In this document: one piece after another, positions 62,449-64,000 of the stretch | Layout of the letters: each line of letters starts with the position of its first letter | Position numbering within the stretch: the first letter of the stretch is position 1 | Source: Staphylococcus kloosii | Lineage (GTDB): Bacteria > Bacillota > Bacilli > Staphylococcales > Staphylococcaceae | DNA: 64,000 nucleotides | Assembly (NCBI RefSeq): GCF_003019255.1 | Contig: NZ_CP027846.1 | Coordinates: 2,108,001-2,172,000, forward strand | Direction of reading: 5' to 3' | The notes under the pieces: model-generated | Seen by the model: the letters and a program-made list of their open reading frames with translations, nothing else | Database searches by the model: none | What the model was told of the DNA's origin: nothing | Position numbers and translations under genes: made by a program

Positions 62449-63104
62449 TATTTACTCTCCTTCGCTTGTTTGCTCCACTTGTCTAATGTAGAGATCATTG
62501 TAGCTATTTGATTATTTGACAGTTGGTTAATGTCCTTGATATTTAGCTGTGCTTTAACTTTCTCTGCTGGTACGTCTTTACCATTTGATTGCATAAGTTG
62601 GCTAAACATTTCGATTTCATCTTCAAGCGTCTTAATGTTCTTAGGGTCTACTTTTGAATATTTGTCTTGTTTTTCTTTAGCATCTGCGTCATCTTCATCA
62701 GTTGGGATATTGAAGAATTTCATTAAGAAATAACGTTCAGCGTATGTTAAAGCTGTGCCATGTGCTTGTGAAATATCACTTTGTTGACCGAATGCATGGT
62801 AACCAATGTCTAATTGCTCCTCTGGTTTGTCAGCGTTTATCCACTTGTAATTGAGGTCCATTTCTACCACAAAATCTATGACTTCATGACCTTTTTTATT
62901 TTTGTAACTATGCGTTGTCCATTGTTCGTTTGTAGTGTTAGGCACTAATAGTAAATTGTGTTCAATCATTTTCGTTCTAATACGGTGTAAAATTTGTGAG
63001 CCTGATACATAAGAAAAGTTGTAACCTTTAGTATCTTTAGTGAATCCATCTATATTAGCTTTTACATCTGCTATTTTTTGGTATAAATTAAGTTCTTCAG
63101 TCAT
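62448..63104 (-). CDS. ERF family single-strand annealing protein
   Basis: This 218-residue recombinase anneals homologous ssDNA, as P22 Erf does. K-G-Y-N-F-S-Y-V-S-G-S-Q-I, Y-H-A-F-G-Q-Q-S-D-I-S-Q-A-H-G-T-A-L-T-Y and R-Y-F-L-M-K-F-F are ERF signatures. It works with the SSB downstream, and the HNHc gene may supply nuclease activity. The first eight bases overlap the upstream gene. Confidence 0.93.
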   Translation of the reverse strand: MTEELNLYQKIADVKANIDGFTKDTKGYNFSYVSGSQILHRIRTKMIEHNLLLVPNTTNEQWTTHSYKNKKGHEVIDFVVEMDLNYKWINADKPEEQLDIGYHAFGQQSDISQAHGTALTYAERYFLMKFFNIPTDEDDADAKEKQDKYSKVDPKNIKTLEDEIEMFSQLMQSNGKDVPAEKVKAQLNIKDINQLSNNQIATMISTLDKWSKQAKESK

Positions 63105-63318
63105 AATCCACCTCTTCGTATTCAGTTGTTTCAGTTACTGTCTTTTTAATTGCAATGTGTTTCGTCATATCAATAATGCTGTTATCTAGTCCGTTAAATT
63201 CTCGACTATCTCTTTTATCCGTTGAATATTTGATAGTATCGTTAGATTCAGATGGTTTGTTTGTAATATATAGCTCATCATCTTTTTTCTTAATTAGGTA
63301 TGTGACTGTCTGTTTCAT
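63097..63318 (-). CDS. Hypothetical phage protein (73 aa), DUF2483-like
   Basis: The small protein starts M-K-Q-T-V-T-Y-L-I-K-K-K-D-D-E-L-Y-I, with a central K-H-I-A-I-K-K. This resembles the DUF2483 proteins next to recombination genes in staphylococcal phages; the call is from memory and moderate. Function unknown. It overlaps erf by 8 bases. Confidence 0.62.
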   Translation of the reverse strand: MKQTVTYLIKKKDDELYITNKPSESNDTIKYSTDKRDSREFNGLDNSIIDMTKHIAIKKTVTETTEYEEVDYD

Positions 63319-63568
63319 CAGTTATCAACCTTTCGTTAGCCATGACCTCTTTCATAGCTTTAAGTGCTTGTTTAGCTTCTTCTTGCTTATGCCAATCGTA
63401 TATATGAATTGAGGCGTAACCTTTCTCGTAGTAATCACTGAAATGTGTAAATGCTATGCCAAGTGTTGCGTCGTCGAATTGTTTAAAAGTGACATGTCCT
63501 TCGATGTGTGAATAAGCTAGTTTGATGTTTAAGTCGTGGGACATGTTGAGTAAGCGATGTGTGTTCAT
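63290..63568 (-). CDS. Hypothetical phage protein (92 aa)
   Basis: This protein is rich in His and aromatic residues (H-I-E-G-H-V-T-F-K-Q-F, Y-E-K-G-Y-A-S-I-H-I-Y-D-W-H), followed by an alpha-helical K-Q-A-L-K-A-M-K-E-V-M. No family is recognised. It overlaps the next gene by 29 bases. The ATG has GGGAGG upstream. Confidence 0.6.
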   Translation of the reverse strand: MNTHRLLNMSHDLNIKLAYSHIEGHVTFKQFDDATLGIAFTHFSDYYEKGYASIHIYDWHKQEEAKQALKAMKEVMANERLITDETDSHIPN

Positions 63569-63646
63569 ATTGACGTCCTCCCATATTTAGTTGTATAGTT
63601 AAGTTGTTAAAATTTATTAAATACTCGACTGTGAGCTAACCCCACA

Positions 63647-63817
63647 TTAGCTTGCAGTCTTTTTATTTGCGAAAAAATATTTATCAAAGAATGCATATGT
63701 CAATACTGCGAGTACTGTGCCTGTGAATATCGCTGATGTGAAATACACACCAATTAACATTAAAGCTAGTGTGAATACCATCCACGCTGTGAATGCGATA
63801 TAAAAAGATTTATTCAT
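63647..63817 (-). CDS. Small two-helix phage membrane protein (56 aa)
   Basis: ATG 63817 follows AAGGAGGGATAGC, opening 56 codons to TAA at 63649-63647. Two hydrophobic helices (about 5-24 and 29-48, rich in F, V, T and A) are followed by K-K-T-A-S. The ideal ribosome binding site argues for a real gene. Short membrane proteins of this kind are common in the early accessory region; function unknown. Confidence 0.75.
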   Translation of the reverse strand: MNKSFYIAFTAWMVFTLALMLIGVYFTSAIFTGTVLAVLTYAFFDKYFFANKKTAS

Positions 63818-63828
63818 GCTATCCCTCC

Positions 63829-64000
63829 TTATAAATTAGATTCTTTTATAAAAATATGTTCTTCGATAAAGTCGATTGCAGGTCTAATTTTGATGTAACG
63901 TTTGTTACCTTTACCGAAACGGTACATACATGCTTCTTGGAATGCTTTATTCGAAAAAACTTTATCTTCCAAATCATCTTTAGAAATTCCGCTAACTTTT
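63829..64000 (-). CDS. Partial hypothetical phage gene at the window edge
   Basis: An open frame enters from beyond 64000 and stops with TAA at 63831-63829. The visible C-terminal 56 residues include D-D-L-E-D-K-V-F-S-N-K-A-F-Q-E-A-C-M and G-K-G-N-K-R-Y-I-K-I-R-P-A-I-D-F-I. The strand-turn-helix pattern suggests a small DNA-binding fold, but the family is not identified. The ribosome binding site of the next gene lies just past its stop. Confidence 0.65.
   Translation of the reverse strand, partial: KVSGISKDDLEDKVFSNKAFQEACMYRFGKGNKRYIKIRPAIDFIEEHIFIKESNL

Larger units (their letters stand above)
27900..64000. mobile_element. Siphovirus-type prophage, partial (right end outside the window)
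   Basis: About 34 kb of minus-strand genes run in the standard order: recombination/replication, accessory, RinB/RinA, packaging, head, tail, baseplate, holin, endolysin. Tail tip genes resemble phi11-like staphylococcal phages, while the capsid/tail pair shows PSA-like +1 frameshifting, so the genome is mosaic. The lysis end points to the left border, which lies somewhere between about 27.0 and 28.3 kb. Integrase, repressor and the other att site are not in view. All structural genes look intact. Confidence 0.93.

Overview
The window is low-GC Staphylococcus DNA. The gene order qoxB-C-D, fmtA, an LCP-family ligase, atl, menB-H-D-F and menA is staphylococcal core synteny, and every recognisable product (Atl, FmtA, SarZ-like MarR, RinA/RinB, phi11-type baseplate) is of staphylococcal type. 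A phosphoglucomutase gene sits between fmtA and lcpB and a thiC lies downstream. The species cannot be fixed from sequence alone; a coagulase-negative species is my guess.

Layout, 1-27.2 kb (chromosome). 1-2.5 kb: end of the cytochrome aa3 quinol oxidase operon (qoxB partial, qoxC, qoxD). 2.6-9.2 kb: nucleoside hydrolase, then on the minus strand FmtA (teichoic acid D-Ala esterase family) and PgcA, then LcpB with a glutamine-rich tail, a DUF2538-type protein and a GNAT acetyltransferase. 9.4-13.3 kb: the bifunctional autolysin atl. 13.4-16.8 kb: a MarR regulator divergent from a membrane acyltransferase, a PLP aminotransferase, and a one-Cys SarZ/OhrR-like regulator. 17.2-23.0 kb: the menaquinone operon menF-D-H-B (minus) divergent from menA (plus). 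It shares a respiratory role with the quinol oxidase at the start of the window. 23.0-26.7 kb: small accessory genes, then thiC under a TPP riboswitch.

Layout, 27-64 kb (prophage, running off the right edge). Nearly all phage genes are on the minus strand. Read from 64 kb leftwards they are: ERF recombinase, SSB, HNHc nuclease, replication initiator carrying iteron-like repeats, helicase loader and DnaB helicase; a run of small accessory genes (DUF1064, DUF3310, dut, DUF1381); the late activators RinB and RinA; an intergenic control region; HNH endonuclease, TerS, TerL, portal, protease and HK97 capsid; connector and tail genes; tape measure with two wall-degrading domains; Dit, endopeptidase hub, receptor-binding protein, upper baseplate protein and XkdX; holin and endolysin. 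Integrase, repressor and the distal att site lie outside the window.

Most notable points. (1) The major capsid and major tail genes end in the same 21-nt block containing CCC-TAA, and each is followed in the +1 frame by a homologous 20-residue extension. This is a twin programmed +1 frameshift of the kind known from Listeria phage PSA. (2) A canonical A-AAA-AAG -1 frameshift joins gpG to a T extension just before the tape measure gene. (3) Between the endolysin and the chromosome (27.9-30.2 kb) lies a dense array of about a dozen minus-strand terminator-type hairpins. Several have a TATAAT-like box and a 5' stem-loop and look like tandem short structured RNAs; I do not recognise them. (4) A degenerate repeat of about 15 bp lies between rinA and the late operon and is a candidate activator-binding array. 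(5) fmtA lacks a normal start codon where its membrane anchor should begin.
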